Positions 50,918 to 60,049 of a stretch of 64,000 bases of DNA are shown here, in pieces. The stretch comes from Mycobacterium sp. 050128 (GTDB lineage: Bacteria > Actinomycetota > Actinomycetes > Mycobacteriales > Mycobacteriaceae). The translations under genes and the position numbers were made by a program. The DNA lies in NCBI RefSeq assembly GCF_036409155.1, contig NZ_JAZGLW010000001.1:744001-808000 (forward strand). The letters are read 5' to 3'. Under the pieces are notes generated by a model. That model searched no databases, had not been told where the DNA came from, and saw only the letters and a list, made by a program, of their open reading frames with translations. Each line of letters opens with the position of its first letter. The stretch's first letter is position 1.

Positions 50918-50982
50918 TAAGCTGGACTAAAAGGTCGACCAAGACTCGCCCGCAGGATGCCCGAAGTGCTACCGTGATACCT

Positions 50983-51435
50983 ATGTCTCGGCTGAGTTCG
51001 TGCCTGCGCGCAGGCGCCATGTTCTTTGCAATGGGGATGGCCGCTGTGACCGTCCCGGCGACCGCGGGGGCGGACTCCACGGAGGACTTCCCGATCCCCC
51101 GCCGGATGATCAACACCACGTGTGACGCCGAGCAGATCCTGGCGGCCACCCGGGACACCAGCCCGGTGTACTACCAGCGGTACATGATCGACTTCAACAA
51201 CCACCCGAACGTCCAGCAGGCGACGATCGACAAGGCGCACTGGTTCTACTCGTTGGCGCCGCAGGACCGTCGCGGCTACTCCGAGAACTTCTACGCGCCG
51301 GTCTCCGACCCGCTCTGGGTGGCCTGGCCCAACCACATGAAGATCTTCTTCAACAACAAGGGTGTGGTCGCCAAGTCGACCGACATCTGCAATCAGTACC
51401 CGCCCGGCGACATGTCGGTCTGGAACTGGGCGTAA
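50983..51435 (+). CDS. Secreted Rv0455c-like protein for siderophore export
   Basis: A 150-residue exported protein with a signal peptide ending near residue 30 (ATAGADS) and two cysteines (Cys47, Cys136) that can form a disulfide. Rv0455c is reported to be a periplasmic protein cinched by a disulfide and needed for mycobactin secretion with MmpS4/MmpL4, whose genes lie 400 bp downstream, convergent. The motifs DFPIPRRMI and [16 protein letters not shown] are conserved. ATG 50983 is chosen over GTG 50974. Confidence 0.9.
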   Translation: MSRLSSCLRAGAMFFAMGMAAVTVPATAGADSTEDFPIPRRMINTTCDAEQILAATRDTSPVYYQRYMIDFNNHPNVQQATIDKAHWFYSLAPQDRRGYSENFYAPVSDPLWVAWPNHMKIFFNNKGVVAKSTDICNQYPPGDMSVWNWA

Positions 51436-51450
51436 ACCCCCGCACTCACC

Positions 51451-51486
51451 AATTAACCCCGGGCCCGGCCCGGGGTTAATTGCTTT
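51451..51486 (+). terminator. Intrinsic terminator after Rv0455c-like gene
   Basis: A 13 bp stem (AATTAACCCCGGG at 51451-51463 with CCCGGGGTTAATT at 51469-51481), loop of 5, then GCTTTTC. A second stem GTCCCCC/GGGGGAC follows at 51489-51506. The clearest intrinsic terminator in the window. Confidence 0.92.
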
Positions 51487-51577
51487 TCGTCCCCCGATTG
51501 GGGGACAACCGAATCAGCCGATGTCAGGCCCGTTCGGTGGATGTTTGCCGACCAGCGCACGGGGAATAGTGGTGGCC

Positions 51578-51856
51578 ATGCGCACCGCGACCCCAGCCAC
51601 GCTCCCAGCCGCAGCCCTCGACTGGCGTGAGGTCGTCGGCGACTCCGACGCCCCGACCACACGCATCGTGCACGTGCACGCCCGCGAAGCCGGCCTGGTC
51701 GTCGACATGCTGTGCGTGGTTCGTGGACAGCACGTCGAGCCCGAGGCGCGGGTGAAGGTCGGACGGCTTCGCCGCTACGCGAGTTCGCACTGCCGCACCT
51801 GCGGCGAGTCAGTGCAAGAGACCAACGACGTGCTGCCCCAGGTGGTAGCGCTGTAA
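51578..51856 (+). CDS. Hypothetical protein with CxxC
   Basis: A 92-residue protein with a CRTC motif near the C-terminus (SSHCRTCGESVQE) and a hydrophobic central strand (AGLVVDMLCVVRG). GC-rich third positions in this frame suggest genuine coding. H37Rv has a small gene (Rv0454) at this position, but I cannot confirm homology. ATG 51578. It stops 4 bp before the convergent mmpL4 stop. Could bind a metal; no function is assigned. Confidence 0.6.
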   Translation: MRTATPATLPAAALDWREVVGDSDAPTTRIVHVHAREAGLVVDMLCVVRGQHVEPEARVKVGRLRRYASSHCRTCGESVQETNDVLPQVVAL

Positions 51857-51860
51857 TCCG

Positions 51861-54815
51861 TCAGTAGTGCGCCGGGAAGCGATCCGTAGTGGCCGCCTGC
51901 CCGTTGGGTGACTGGCCATTGGCGGGCACCAGCAGGGGCTCGTTGAGCAATTTGCGAACCGCGGGGCGCGGGCCGTAGGGCCGCAGCATCTGACTGGCCG
52001 GGCGGGTGCGCACCTGCGTCGGCCACCAGAACCAGCGCCCCATCAACGCCGCGACCGACGGCATCATGAACGACCGCACGATCAGGGTGTCGAACAACAG
52101 GCCCAGGGCAATGGTGGTTCCGACCTGCCCCATGACGCGCAGCGGGCTGATCGCAAACGTCGCCATCGTGGCGGCGAACACCAGACCGGCAGACGTCACC
52201 ACCGCACCGGTGCCGGCCATCGACCGAATGATTCCGGTCTTCAACCCCGCGTGGATCTCCTCTTTGAATCGGGACACCAGCAGCAGGTTGTAGTCGGACC
52301 CCACTGCCAACAGCAGGATGACCGACATCGCCAGCACCATCCAGTGCAGTTCGATGCCCAGGATGTCCTGCCAGACGAGCACCGAGAGGCCGAAGGAGGC
52401 TCCCAACGACAGCAGCACGGTACCCACGATGGTGATCGCGGCGACCAGGCTGCGGGTGATGATCAGCATGATGATCAGGATCAGGCTGGCCGCCGATATC
52501 CCGGCGATCATCAGGTCGTACTTGGACCCGTCTCGCATGTCCTTGTAGACCGCGGCCGTGCCGCCCAGCCAGATCTTGGAGCCCTCCAGTGGCGTGCCCT
52601 TGATCGCTTCCTTCGCCGCCAACTTGATCGGATCGACGTGCGAAATGCCTTCGGGCGTCGCCGGAGCGACGTCATGGGAAATGATGAAACGGGCGGCGTG
52701 GCCGTCGGGCGACAAGAACATCTTCAGACCGCGCTTGAAGTCGGGGTTGTCGAAGACCTCCGGCGGAATATAGAAGGAGTCGTCATTCTTGGCCGCGTCG
52801 AACGCCTGACCCATGGCGGTCGAGTTCTGGCTCATCACGTCCATCTGGTCGTACATCGAGTTCATCGAGCTGTGCATGGTCAGCATCATCTGCTTCATCG
52901 TGGACATCGTTGCGATCATCGGCGGCATCTGCGCCAGCATCTGCGGTAGCAACGCATCAAGCTGACCAATGTCATTCGACAGGTACTGGAACTTTTCGAC
53001 GATCTGATCCAGGCCGTCGAGGGCATCCAGGATGGATCGCAGCGACCAGCAGACCGGAATGTCGAAACAGTGCTTCTCCCAATAGAAGTAGCTGCGGATC
53101 GGTCGGAAGAAGTCGTCGAAGTTGGCGATCTCGTCACGCATATTGCTTGTGACGTCCAGCATCTCGTGCGTGAGGCCGTCCATGTGGTGCGTGACGGCGG
53201 CCATCTTCGAGGTGATGTCGTACATCCGCTGCATCGTGTCGATGGACATCTGCATCGCGTCGGCCTGGGTGAGCATGTCGGCCATCCGCTTCTTCATGTA
53301 CTCCTGGTTTTCGACCTGCGTCGTGTTCTGCATGCTGATCTGGAACGGGATCGATGTGTGCTCGATCGGCGCTCCCAGCGGCCTGGTGATCGTCTGGACG
53401 CGGGCAACGCCGGGGATGTGGAAGACAAATCGGGCAATTCGGTCCAGTACCAACATGTTCGCCGGATTCCGCATGTCGTGATCGCTTTCGATCAACAGCA
53501 GTTCCGGGTTCATCCGGGCGTTGGAGAAGTGCCGCTCCGCGGCTTCGTATCCGACGACCGCCTTCGTGCTCGCCGGAAGGTACTGGCGGTTGTCGTAATT
53601 GGTCTTGTAGCCGGGCAGTGCCAGCAGGCCGATGAGCGCGATGCCGATCGACACGCCCAGGATCGGCCCCGGCCACCGGACGATCGCGGTGCCCACGCGC
53701 CGCCAGCCCCGGGTCCGCATCTTCCGCTTGGGGTCGAACAGGTGGAAGCGACTGCGGCTGCCCACCGCCAAGATGGCCGGCCCGAGGGTGAGCGCCGCGA
53801 ACACGGCGACAAGCGTCCCCACCGCGCACGGGATGCCGAGGCTCTGGAAATACGGAAGGCGGGTGAAGCTAAGGCAATACATCGCGCCGGCGATGGTGAG
53901 GCCGGAGCCCAGCACCACGTGCGCGGTCCCGTGGAACATGGTGTAGAAGGCCTGTTCTCGGTCCTCGCCCAGCGATCGCGCCTCCTGGTACCGGCCCAGC
54001 ACGAAGATGGCGTAGTCGGTGCTCGCCGCGATCACCATCAACACCAGCAGGTTCACGGCGAAGGTTGACAGGCCGATGACCTCGTTATGCGCCAGGAACG
54101 CGACAACCTGGCGCGCCGCGAACAGCTCGAGCACCACCATCACCAGGGTGACGAACATGGTGATGAATGAGCGGTACACCCACAGCAACATCACGATGAT
54201 CACGGCGAACGTCAGCAGGGTGACCAAGATGACGCCCTTGTCACCGGCCGCCGACTGATCGGCGGTCAGGGCCGCCGCACCGGTCACGTACGCCTTCACC
54301 CCGGGCGGCGGTTGCGTCGAGTCCACCACTCGGCGAACCGATCGGACGGACTCGTTGGCCTTGGTCTCGCCCTGGTTACCCCGCAGATACACCTGCACGT
54401 AGGCGGCCTTGCCGTCCGAGCTCTGGGAGCCGGCCGCCGTCAGGGGATCGCCCCAGAAGTCCTGGACGTGCTCGACGTGCGTCGTGTCCGCCTCGAGCTT
54501 CTTGATCAGCTGGTCGTAAAAGCGGTGGGCGTCGTCGCCGAGCGGCTTGTCACCCTCCAGCAGGATCATGATTGCGCTGTCGCTGGTGAATTCGTTGAAG
54601 ACCTTGCCGACGCGCTGCGTCGCCTGCATCGATGCCGCCTCTTTCGGGCTCATCGGCACGGTGTGTTGCTTGCCGACCGTTTCCAGGTCGGGGACGAACA
54701 TGGACAGGCATACCACCAGCGCGACCCAGCCCACGACGATCAAGGGCGCGAATTTGTACACCGACCGCGCGAAAAGCGGCATGTGGGGAAGCCCGGCGGC
54801 TTGGTGATCGGTCAT
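51861..54815 (-). CDS. mmpL4: RND transporter MmpL4
   Basis: A 984-residue RND-superfamily transporter with 12 membrane helices, two large periplasmic loops and the Asp-Tyr proton relay signature ([18 protein letters not shown] and [17 protein letters not shown]). In M. tuberculosis MmpL4 exports mycobactins with MmpS4. ATG 54815 overlaps the mmpS4 stop by 4 bp. Its long periplasmic coiled-coil region is Met-rich ([21 protein letters not shown]). Confidence 0.95.
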   Translation of the reverse strand: MTDHQAAGLPHMPLFARSVYKFAPLIVVGWVALVVCLSMFVPDLETVGKQHTVPMSPKEAASMQATQRVGKVFNEFTSDSAIMILLEGDKPLGDDAHRFYDQLIKKLEADTTHVEHVQDFWGDPLTAAGSQSSDGKAAYVQVYLRGNQGETKANESVRSVRRVVDSTQPPPGVKAYVTGAAALTADQSAAGDKGVILVTLLTFAVIIVMLLWVYRSFITMFVTLVMVVLELFAARQVVAFLAHNEVIGLSTFAVNLLVLMVIAASTDYAIFVLGRYQEARSLGEDREQAFYTMFHGTAHVVLGSGLTIAGAMYCLSFTRLPYFQSLGIPCAVGTLVAVFAALTLGPAILAVGSRSRFHLFDPKRKMRTRGWRRVGTAIVRWPGPILGVSIGIALIGLLALPGYKTNYDNRQYLPASTKAVVGYEAAERHFSNARMNPELLLIESDHDMRNPANMLVLDRIARFVFHIPGVARVQTITRPLGAPIEHTSIPFQISMQNTTQVENQEYMKKRMADMLTQADAMQMSIDTMQRMYDITSKMAAVTHHMDGLTHEMLDVTSNMRDEIANFDDFFRPIRSYFYWEKHCFDIPVCWSLRSILDALDGLDQIVEKFQYLSNDIGQLDALLPQMLAQMPPMIATMSTMKQMMLTMHSSMNSMYDQMDVMSQNSTAMGQAFDAAKNDDSFYIPPEVFDNPDFKRGLKMFLSPDGHAARFIISHDVAPATPEGISHVDPIKLAAKEAIKGTPLEGSKIWLGGTAAVYKDMRDGSKYDLMIAGISAASLILIIMLIITRSLVAAITIVGTVLLSLGASFGLSVLVWQDILGIELHWMVLAMSVILLLAVGSDYNLLLVSRFKEEIHAGLKTGIIRSMAGTGAVVTSAGLVFAATMATFAISPLRVMGQVGTTIALGLLFDTLIVRSFMMPSVAALMGRWFWWPTQVRTRPASQMLRPYGPRPAVRKLLNEPLLVPANGQSPNGQAATTDRFPAHY

Positions 54816-55255
54816 GCGGACTTCACTATGCAAAAGGTTTCAGCGTTCACTCCGGTGACCGACCTTTCGTCCTTGACTACGTCGTTCACGATGATCTGGC
54901 AGCCGATCTGGTCTCCGTCGGTTTGCGCGACCACGTTGACGCTCACCGACGGGAGCGTGGTGGTGACCGAGAGCGTCCAGGGCAGAGGCACGTTGTCGAT
55001 GCGCCGCGGCTGGGCATTGATGTCCAGATAGTTGATATTGGCGGTGCTCCCCGACCCGTACACCTTGTAGACCACGTGCTTCGGGTTGAACGGCTTGATG
55101 TCGTCCAGGCTGCTGCTGCCGATCCCCGACGTGTCGTGATTGCCGAAGAAGGAGCGCAGGCGAAGGACGCAGAAAACCGCTACCGCGATCACGACCGCGA
55201 TGACGAGAACGATCCACAGTCGTCTCACCGCATTGGCAACAGGCGCCTTTGCCAC
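54812..55255 (-). CDS. mmpS4: MmpS4 accessory protein
   Basis: A 147-residue membrane-anchored protein: one N-terminal helix ([23 protein letters not shown]) then a periplasmic Ig-like beta domain ([23 protein letters not shown]). It is the partner of MmpL4 in siderophore export. GTG start at 55255. Co-translated with mmpL4 by a 4 bp overlap. I see no IdeR box upstream, although this operon is iron-regulated in M. tuberculosis. Confidence 0.94.
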   Translation of the reverse strand: MAKAPVANAVRRLWIVLVIAVVIAVAVFCVLRLRSFFGNHDTSGIGSSSLDDIKPFNPKHVVYKVYGSGSTANINYLDINAQPRRIDNVPLPWTLSVTTTLPSVSVNVVAQTDGDQIGCQIIVNDVVKDERSVTGVNAETFCIVKSA

Positions 55256-55453
55256 TCACTCACCTTCCGCTTGCCGAGCGATCAACCGCCCGTCCGAGTG
55301 CTTGAGCCATGGCCGGACCGCGCGAGCCGCGCACCGTTTGCTTCGGTGCGCCAAGTCCCGCAAACGCGCCCGCGCTCCGGCGCGCGGCGGGCCGGTCCGG
55401 GTTCGCCGACGCTGCGATGGCTCGGAGTTCGAACATCCCAATCCGCTTTCTGC

Positions 55454-56143
55454 TCATGGCGATTCGGCGAGGAGACCGATGCAAGTGGCGGTGAGCACCC
55501 GGGTGAGGGCGGGGCCGAATTCGATATTCCACTCCTCGGGCGGCACGGCCTCCGGCTGGTCGGCGTAGGCATCGGTGAGCCGCTCCGGCGGGTTGGCGAT
55601 CTGCCAGAAAGCGGCCGCCAACGAGTAGGCGGCGATCAAGCTGTCGAACGCGCCCGAGCGGCCGAGTTTGGGCAGCGCGCGTTCGATGGCATCGGCGAGG
55701 GCGACCGCGGCGGCGGAGATCGTTCGCCGGATGTCGACCACCCGATCCACCTCCACCTCATGCTCGAGGTGCAGGTGCAGATTGGCGAGCAGGTCGCAGA
55801 ACAGTGGATCGGCCGCCAGCCCGTTGGCCAAAGTTTCGGCCACCCGCGCCGGCGACATGGGGCCCGGCTGAGCCAGCTCCTCGCACACCGTGCCCGACCA
55901 TCGCACCCACCCCTCGGCGGCGAGATGGAGCAGGACCTCTTTGTGCGAAGTGAAGTAGCGGCGCACCGCCGAGTAGTGAATGCCGGCGCGACCGGCGACG
56001 GCGGTCAGCGTCACCGACGCAACCCCGGTCTCGCGTGCCAGGGAGCGCGCGGCTTCGACGAGTGCGGCCGCACGTCGGCGCTTGTTCTCTTCGGTGCGGG
56101 CACGCTGAAACGTGAGTTGCGCCACCGACGGAGCGTAACGCAC
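55454..56143 (-). CDS. TetR-family regulator, Rv0452-like
   Basis: A 229-residue TetR regulator with HTH at about residues 35-70 (GVASVTLTAVAGRAGIHYSAVRRYF) and a ligand-binding C-terminal domain. It precedes mmpS4-mmpL4 by 198 bp on the same strand and may control that operon. GTG/ATG start at 56143 is overlapped by two near-identical 20-bp repeats that look like its own operators. Confidence 0.88.
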   Translation of the reverse strand: MRYAPSVAQLTFQRARTEENKRRRAAALVEAARSLARETGVASVTLTAVAGRAGIHYSAVRRYFTSHKEVLLHLAAEGWVRWSGTVCEELAQPGPMSPARVAETLANGLAADPLFCDLLANLHLHLEHEVEVDRVVDIRRTISAAAVALADAIERALPKLGRSGAFDSLIAAYSLAAAFWQIANPPERLTDAYADQPEAVPPEEWNIEFGPALTRVLTATCIGLLAESP

Positions 56144-56178
56144 GTCATGTGATTTGTATAACGCACGCGATGTGCTTT
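56136..56178. promoter_or_regulatory. Twin operator-like repeats at TetR start
   Basis: TAACGCACGTCATGTGATTT (56136-56155) and TAACGCACGCGATGTGCTTT (56159-56178) are 17 of 20 identical at 23 bp spacing. Each contains a CAC-N5-GTG near-palindrome. The first overlaps the TetR start codon, the second lies 75 bp upstream of the dipZ-like gene, so a TetR dimer pair could repress both divergent genes. Confidence 0.6.
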
Positions 56179-56219
56179 CCGCCGGCGGCTACCGTGGAGA
56201 GTCGTGAGCGTCTTTTATC

Positions 56220-56246
56220 CCGTCCGTAACCGCCGCCGTCTCGAAT
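56220..56246 (+). promoter_or_regulatory. SigK-type promoter of dipZ-like gene
   Basis: -35 CCGTCC at 56220-56225, 15 bp spacer, -10 TCGAAT at 56241-56246, then 7 bp to the ATG at 56254. The SigK consensus as I recall it is CCATCC and CCGAAT; each element has one mismatch. The geometry is the same as at 58022-58048, and a start 7-8 bp from -10 gives a leaderless mRNA. Confidence 0.68.
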
Positions 56247-56253
56247 AACTCGT

Positions 56254-57999
56254 ATGCACACAATTGCGCTCATCGGCTTGCTCGGTGGCCTGATCACCGG
56301 CATCTCGCCATGCATCCTGCCCGTGCTTCCGGTGATTTTTCTGTCCGGCATGGACGGCAGCGACAGCAAAGCCAGCAGTCGCGGTTTGAGTTCGGCGATG
56401 CGTCCCTACTTGGTGATCGCGGGCCTGGTGTGCAGCTTCAGCCTGGCCACCCTGATCGGCTCCGCGCTGCTGTCAGCACTGCATCTGCCGCAGGATGCCA
56501 TCCGGTGGACCGCACTGGTGGTGCTCACTCTGATCGGCCTGGGTTTGATCTTCCCGCCGCTGCAACACCTGATCGAGCGGCCGTTCGCCTTCCTACCGCA
56601 ACGCCAAAGCAGCGCCAGCACAGATGGTTTCGGCCTGGGACTGACGTTGGGCGCCCTGTATGTACCCTGCGCCGGGCCGGTGCTGGCCGCGATCGTGGTG
56701 GCCGGCGGCACGACGTCGCTCGGGCCGGCCACGTTCGTGTTGACCGCCACGTTCGCGCTCGGCAACGCGATACCGCTGTTGGCTTTCGCGCTGGCCGGAC
56801 GGCAAGTCGCGCAACGGGTTACGGCCTTCCGCCGTCGTCAACGCCAGATTCAGATCGTCGGCGGAATCATGATGATCGTGCTCGCGGTGGCGCTGGTGTT
56901 CAATTTACCCGCCCTGCTGCAGCGCGCCGTCCCCGACTACACGACTGCGATGCAGAATCGCTTGGGCGCCAACGATATCCAACGCTCACTGATCCCCAGT
57001 CACCCACCGGGGCCGACCACGGGTAGCGTGCTGGAACTCAATCAGGGCAACACCAGTAACGGGCTGCCCACCAACTGCACCGACGGCGCTACCGAGCTGC
57101 AGCAGTGCGGGCAGGCCCCGGCCATCACCGGCATCACCGGATGGCTCAACACCCCGGACGGCAAACCGCTCGACCCCGCGTCGGTGCGGGGCAAGGTCGT
57201 CCTGATCGACTTTTGGGCCTACTCCTGCATCAACTGCCAACGCGCCATCCCGCACGTCGTCGATTGGTACAACCGCTACCGCGACAGCGGCTTGGTGGTC
57301 ATCGGGGTGCACACTCCCGAGTACGCCTTCGAACGGGTCCCCGGCAACGTGGCCAGCGGTGCCGCCGGCTTGCACATCGACTACCCCATCGCGCTGGACA
57401 ACGACTACGCGACCTGGAACGCCTTCAACAACATGTACTGGCCGGCCGAATACCTGATCGACGGGAACGGAACGCTGCGGCACACCAAATTCGGCGAAGG
57501 CGACTACGACGGCACCGAGAAGCTGATCCGCCAACTGCTGAGGGACGCCAATCCGAACGTCGCCCTGCCCGCGCCGGCCAACGGGGCCGACACCACCCCG
57601 AAGACCAACCTCACCCCCGAGACCTACCTGGCGCCCGACAAAGCCACCACCTACGGCGGTGACGGCAGCTATCAGGCGGGCACCGCGGGGTTCGGCTTCC
57701 CGGCACAGCTGGCCAACGACAGATTCGCCCTGCGCGGCCGGTGGACCCTCGACGACCAGGGCATCACCGCCGAAAGCGACGACGCCGCGATCCGGCTGAA
57801 CTACACGGCCAAGAGCGTCTTCGTCGTCGTGGGCGGCACCGGAACCATCACCATGACCCGCGACGGGAAAACCACCACCACACCGATCGGCGGCGTCCCC
57901 ACGCTGCACGAAATCGTGTCCGATGGCGGCGCCCACCGCGATCAGTTCGACCTGCAGGTGAGCAAGGGCCTGCAGGTGTTTTCGTTCACTTTCGGCTAG
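56254..57999 (+). CDS. dipZ: DipZ-like CcdA-thioredoxin fusion
   Basis: A 581-residue fusion: a CcdA/DsbD-type membrane domain of about 235 residues with Cys in [11 protein letters not shown] (Cys20) and YVPCAGP, then an exported thioredoxin-like domain with the CINC active site (Cys325/Cys328), and a C-terminal jelly-roll (CBM-like) domain. It passes reductant from cytosol to the periplasm. The H37Rv DipZ (Rv2874) is longer (695) and sits by mpt70/mpt83, also SigK-dependent. This gene is not at this place in H37Rv. Confidence 0.88.
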   Translation: MHTIALIGLLGGLITGISPCILPVLPVIFLSGMDGSDSKASSRGLSSAMRPYLVIAGLVCSFSLATLIGSALLSALHLPQDAIRWTALVVLTLIGLGLIFPPLQHLIERPFAFLPQRQSSASTDGFGLGLTLGALYVPCAGPVLAAIVVAGGTTSLGPATFVLTATFALGNAIPLLAFALAGRQVAQRVTAFRRRQRQIQIVGGIMMIVLAVALVFNLPALLQRAVPDYTTAMQNRLGANDIQRSLIPSHPPGPTTGSVLELNQGNTSNGLPTNCTDGATELQQCGQAPAITGITGWLNTPDGKPLDPASVRGKVVLIDFWAYSCINCQRAIPHVVDWYNRYRDSGLVVIGVHTPEYAFERVPGNVASGAAGLHIDYPIALDNDYATWNAFNNMYWPAEYLIDGNGTLRHTKFGEGDYDGTEKLIRQLLRDANPNVALPAPANGADTTPKTNLTPETYLAPDKATTYGGDGSYQAGTAGFGFPAQLANDRFALRGRWTLDDQGITAESDDAAIRLNYTAKSVFVVVGGTGTITMTRDGKTTTTPIGGVPTLHEIVSDGGAHRDQFDLQVSKGLQVFSFTFG

Positions 58000-58021
58000 A
58001 CATCCTTAAGGGCGAAGCAGC

Positions 58022-58048
58022 CCATCCGCCAGCTGCGTGGTTACGAAT
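58022..58048 (+). promoter_or_regulatory. SigK-type promoter of Rv0449c-sigK operon
   Basis: -35 CCATCC at 58022-58027 (exact), 15 bp spacer, -10 ACGAAT at 58043-58048 (one mismatch to CCGAAT), then 7 bp to the GTG at 58056. It would autoregulate sigK at the end of the operon and would start a leaderless message. Confidence 0.75.
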
Positions 58049-58055
58049 AGGAGTC

Positions 58056-59357
58056 GTGGACTCGTCACACGTGCGTTCAGTCGCGGTCATCGGCAGCGGC
58101 GTAGCCGGCCTTACCGCCGCCTACATCCTGTCCGGCCGGGACCGCGTCACGCTGTATGAAGCCGACGTGCGGCTGGGCGGCCACGCGCACACCCATTTCC
58201 TGGACGACGGCGGCGCGGTGATCGGCGTCGACTCGGCGTTTCTGGTGCACAACGACCGTACCTATCCGACGCTGTGCCGGCTGCTGAGCGAGCTGGGGGT
58301 GGCCACCCAGGAATCCGAGATGTCGATGTCGGTGCGCGCCGACGAGATCGGGCTCGAATACGCCGGCGCCCTGGGCCTGAGTGGGTTGTTCGCGTGTAAG
58401 CAGTCGCTGCGGCCCCGCTACCTGCACATGCTCGCCGAGATCACCCGCTTCCACCGCGCCGCGGCGCTGCTGCTGCGCGACGACAGCACCGAGCCAGAGG
58501 AACTGGAGACGCTGGAATCCTTTCTGCGCCGGCACCGCTTCTCGTCCTATTTCATCGACTTTTTCATCACCCCACTGGTCGCGGCGGTGTGGTCGTGCGC
58601 CGGCGACGACGCCCTGCGCTACCCGGCGCGCTATCTGTTCGTCTTCCTCGACCACCACGGCATGCTTTCGGTGTTCGGCTCCCCCACCTGGCGCACCGTG
58701 ACCGGGGGTTCGGCGCACTACGTGCAGGCCATCGCCGCACGGCTCGCCGAGGTGTCGACCGGGACGCCGGTGACCTCGCTGCGGCGGGTACCCGACGGCG
58801 TGTGGGTGCGGTCGGGCGACAACCCGCCGCGGCTGTTCGACGCAGCCGTCGTCGCCGTGCATCCCGACCAGGCGCTGCTGCTGCTCGACGATCCGAACCC
58901 CTGGGAGCGCGCGGTGCTGGGCGCGATTCCGTACTCGACCAATCAGGCACAGCTGCACACCGACGAGTCGCTGCTACCCAGGCATCGCCGTGCGCGCGCA
59001 TCATGGAACTACCTGGTTACCCCCGAGAAGGACCATGTCGTGGTCACCTATGACGTCAGCAGACTCATGCGGCTGGATGGCAACCGCCGGTACCTGGTGA
59101 CCCTGGGCGGTCACAACCGCGTCGATCCGGCGTCGGTGATCGCCGAAATGACCTACAGTCATCCGTTATACACGCCGGAATCCGTTGCGGCACAAGCATT
59201 GTTGCCCACACTGGATGATGATCGGGTGGTCTTCGCCGGCGCCTACCACGGCTGGGGTTTCCACGAGGACGGCGCCGCCTCGGGCCTGGCCGCGGCGCGG
59301 CGCCTCGGTGCCGACTGGCCGACGGCGACCCGGTGCGAGGCGGTCGCCCGATGCTGA
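58056..59357 (+). CDS. FAD-dependent amine oxidase-like protein
   Basis: A 433-residue flavoprotein (Rv0449c homologue) of the amine oxidase/phytoene desaturase type. The dinucleotide motif is IGSGVAGLTAAY at residues 12-23, and the C-terminal FAD block is VVFAGAYHGWGFHEDGAASGL. It is clustered with DUF1365 and UfaA1-type genes, the widespread bacterial module linked to unusual fatty acid (furan or cyclopropane) formation. GTG 58056, 8 bp after the SigK-type -10. Next gene overlaps by 7 bp. Confidence 0.92.
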   Translation: MDSSHVRSVAVIGSGVAGLTAAYILSGRDRVTLYEADVRLGGHAHTHFLDDGGAVIGVDSAFLVHNDRTYPTLCRLLSELGVATQESEMSMSVRADEIGLEYAGALGLSGLFACKQSLRPRYLHMLAEITRFHRAAALLLRDDSTEPEELETLESFLRRHRFSSYFIDFFITPLVAAVWSCAGDDALRYPARYLFVFLDHHGMLSVFGSPTWRTVTGGSAHYVQAIAARLAEVSTGTPVTSLRRVPDGVWVRSGDNPPRLFDAAVVAVHPDQALLLLDDPNPWERAVLGAIPYSTNQAQLHTDESLLPRHRRARASWNYLVTPEKDHVVVTYDVSRLMRLDGNRRYLVTLGGHNRVDPASVIAEMTYSHPLYTPESVAAQALLPTLDDDRVVFAGAYHGWGFHEDGAASGLAAARRLGADWPTATRCEAVARC

Positions 59358-60049
59358 CGCCCGCGCTCTACCGCACCACGATCAGCCATTCGCGACAGGC
59401 ACCGGTGCGCCACTCGTTCGAATACCGAAGCTACAGCTGGTATGTCGACCTCGACGACCTGCCGCGGCTGCCCTGGTGGCTGCGACCGTTCGCCCGCTTT
59501 CGCGCCTCTGACCACTTCGCCCCTGGGCAGCAGGGCTCGTTGCGCGACCGGCTCGGTGCCTTCTTCGCCGAGCGCGGCCTGGCCGCGCCCGAGGGTCGCG
59601 TCACCGCTTTGCTGCAGGCGCGCGTGCTCGGGTATGTGTTCAATCCGCTGAGCGTCTTTTGGTGCCACGACCGCGACGGCCGGCTGCGCCATGTGATCGC
59701 CGAGGTGCACAACACCTACGGCGACCGCCACGCCTACCTGCTGCCCCCGGCCGACATGCCGGTGGTCACCGAGAAGAAGTTCTATGTCTCGCCGTTCAAT
59801 GCCGTGGACGGCTACTACCTGGTGCGAGCACCTCGGCCCGACAACGAAGTCGACATCACCATCGAGCTGCGCCGCGACCGTCAGCCCGCGTTCGTGGCCA
59901 ACATGCGCGGGCAACGGCGGCCCGCGACCGCCGCACAGGTCGCGATCATGCAACTCATTTCGCCGCTGGCACCGCTGGTGGTGGCTTTACGTATCCGAAT
60001 TCAGGGGATCAAACTGTGGTTACGTCGAGTTCCGTTGGTACCGCGATGA
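59351..60049 (+). CDS. DUF1365 protein, Rv0448c-like
   Basis: A 232-residue DUF1365 protein with the N-terminal MLTPALYRTTISHSRQAPVRHSFEYRSYSWYVDLDDLP and the VLGYVFNPLSVFWC segment, typical of the family. DUF1365 proteins are encoded beside cyclopropane synthase and FAD genes across bacteria. ATG 59351 overlaps the amine oxidase by 7 bp. Next gene overlaps by 4 bp. Exact reaction unknown. Confidence 0.9.
   Translation: MLTPALYRTTISHSRQAPVRHSFEYRSYSWYVDLDDLPRLPWWLRPFARFRASDHFAPGQQGSLRDRLGAFFAERGLAAPEGRVTALLQARVLGYVFNPLSVFWCHDRDGRLRHVIAEVHNTYGDRHAYLLPPADMPVVTEKKFYVSPFNAVDGYYLVRAPRPDNEVDITIELRRDRQPAFVANMRGQRRPATAAQVAIMQLISPLAPLVVALRIRIQGIKLWLRRVPLVPR

Noticed and set aside
50918..50982. IdeR box upstream of the Rv0455c-like gene
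   Set aside because: TAATAAGCTGGACTAA is only vaguely similar; TTAGG halves are missing.
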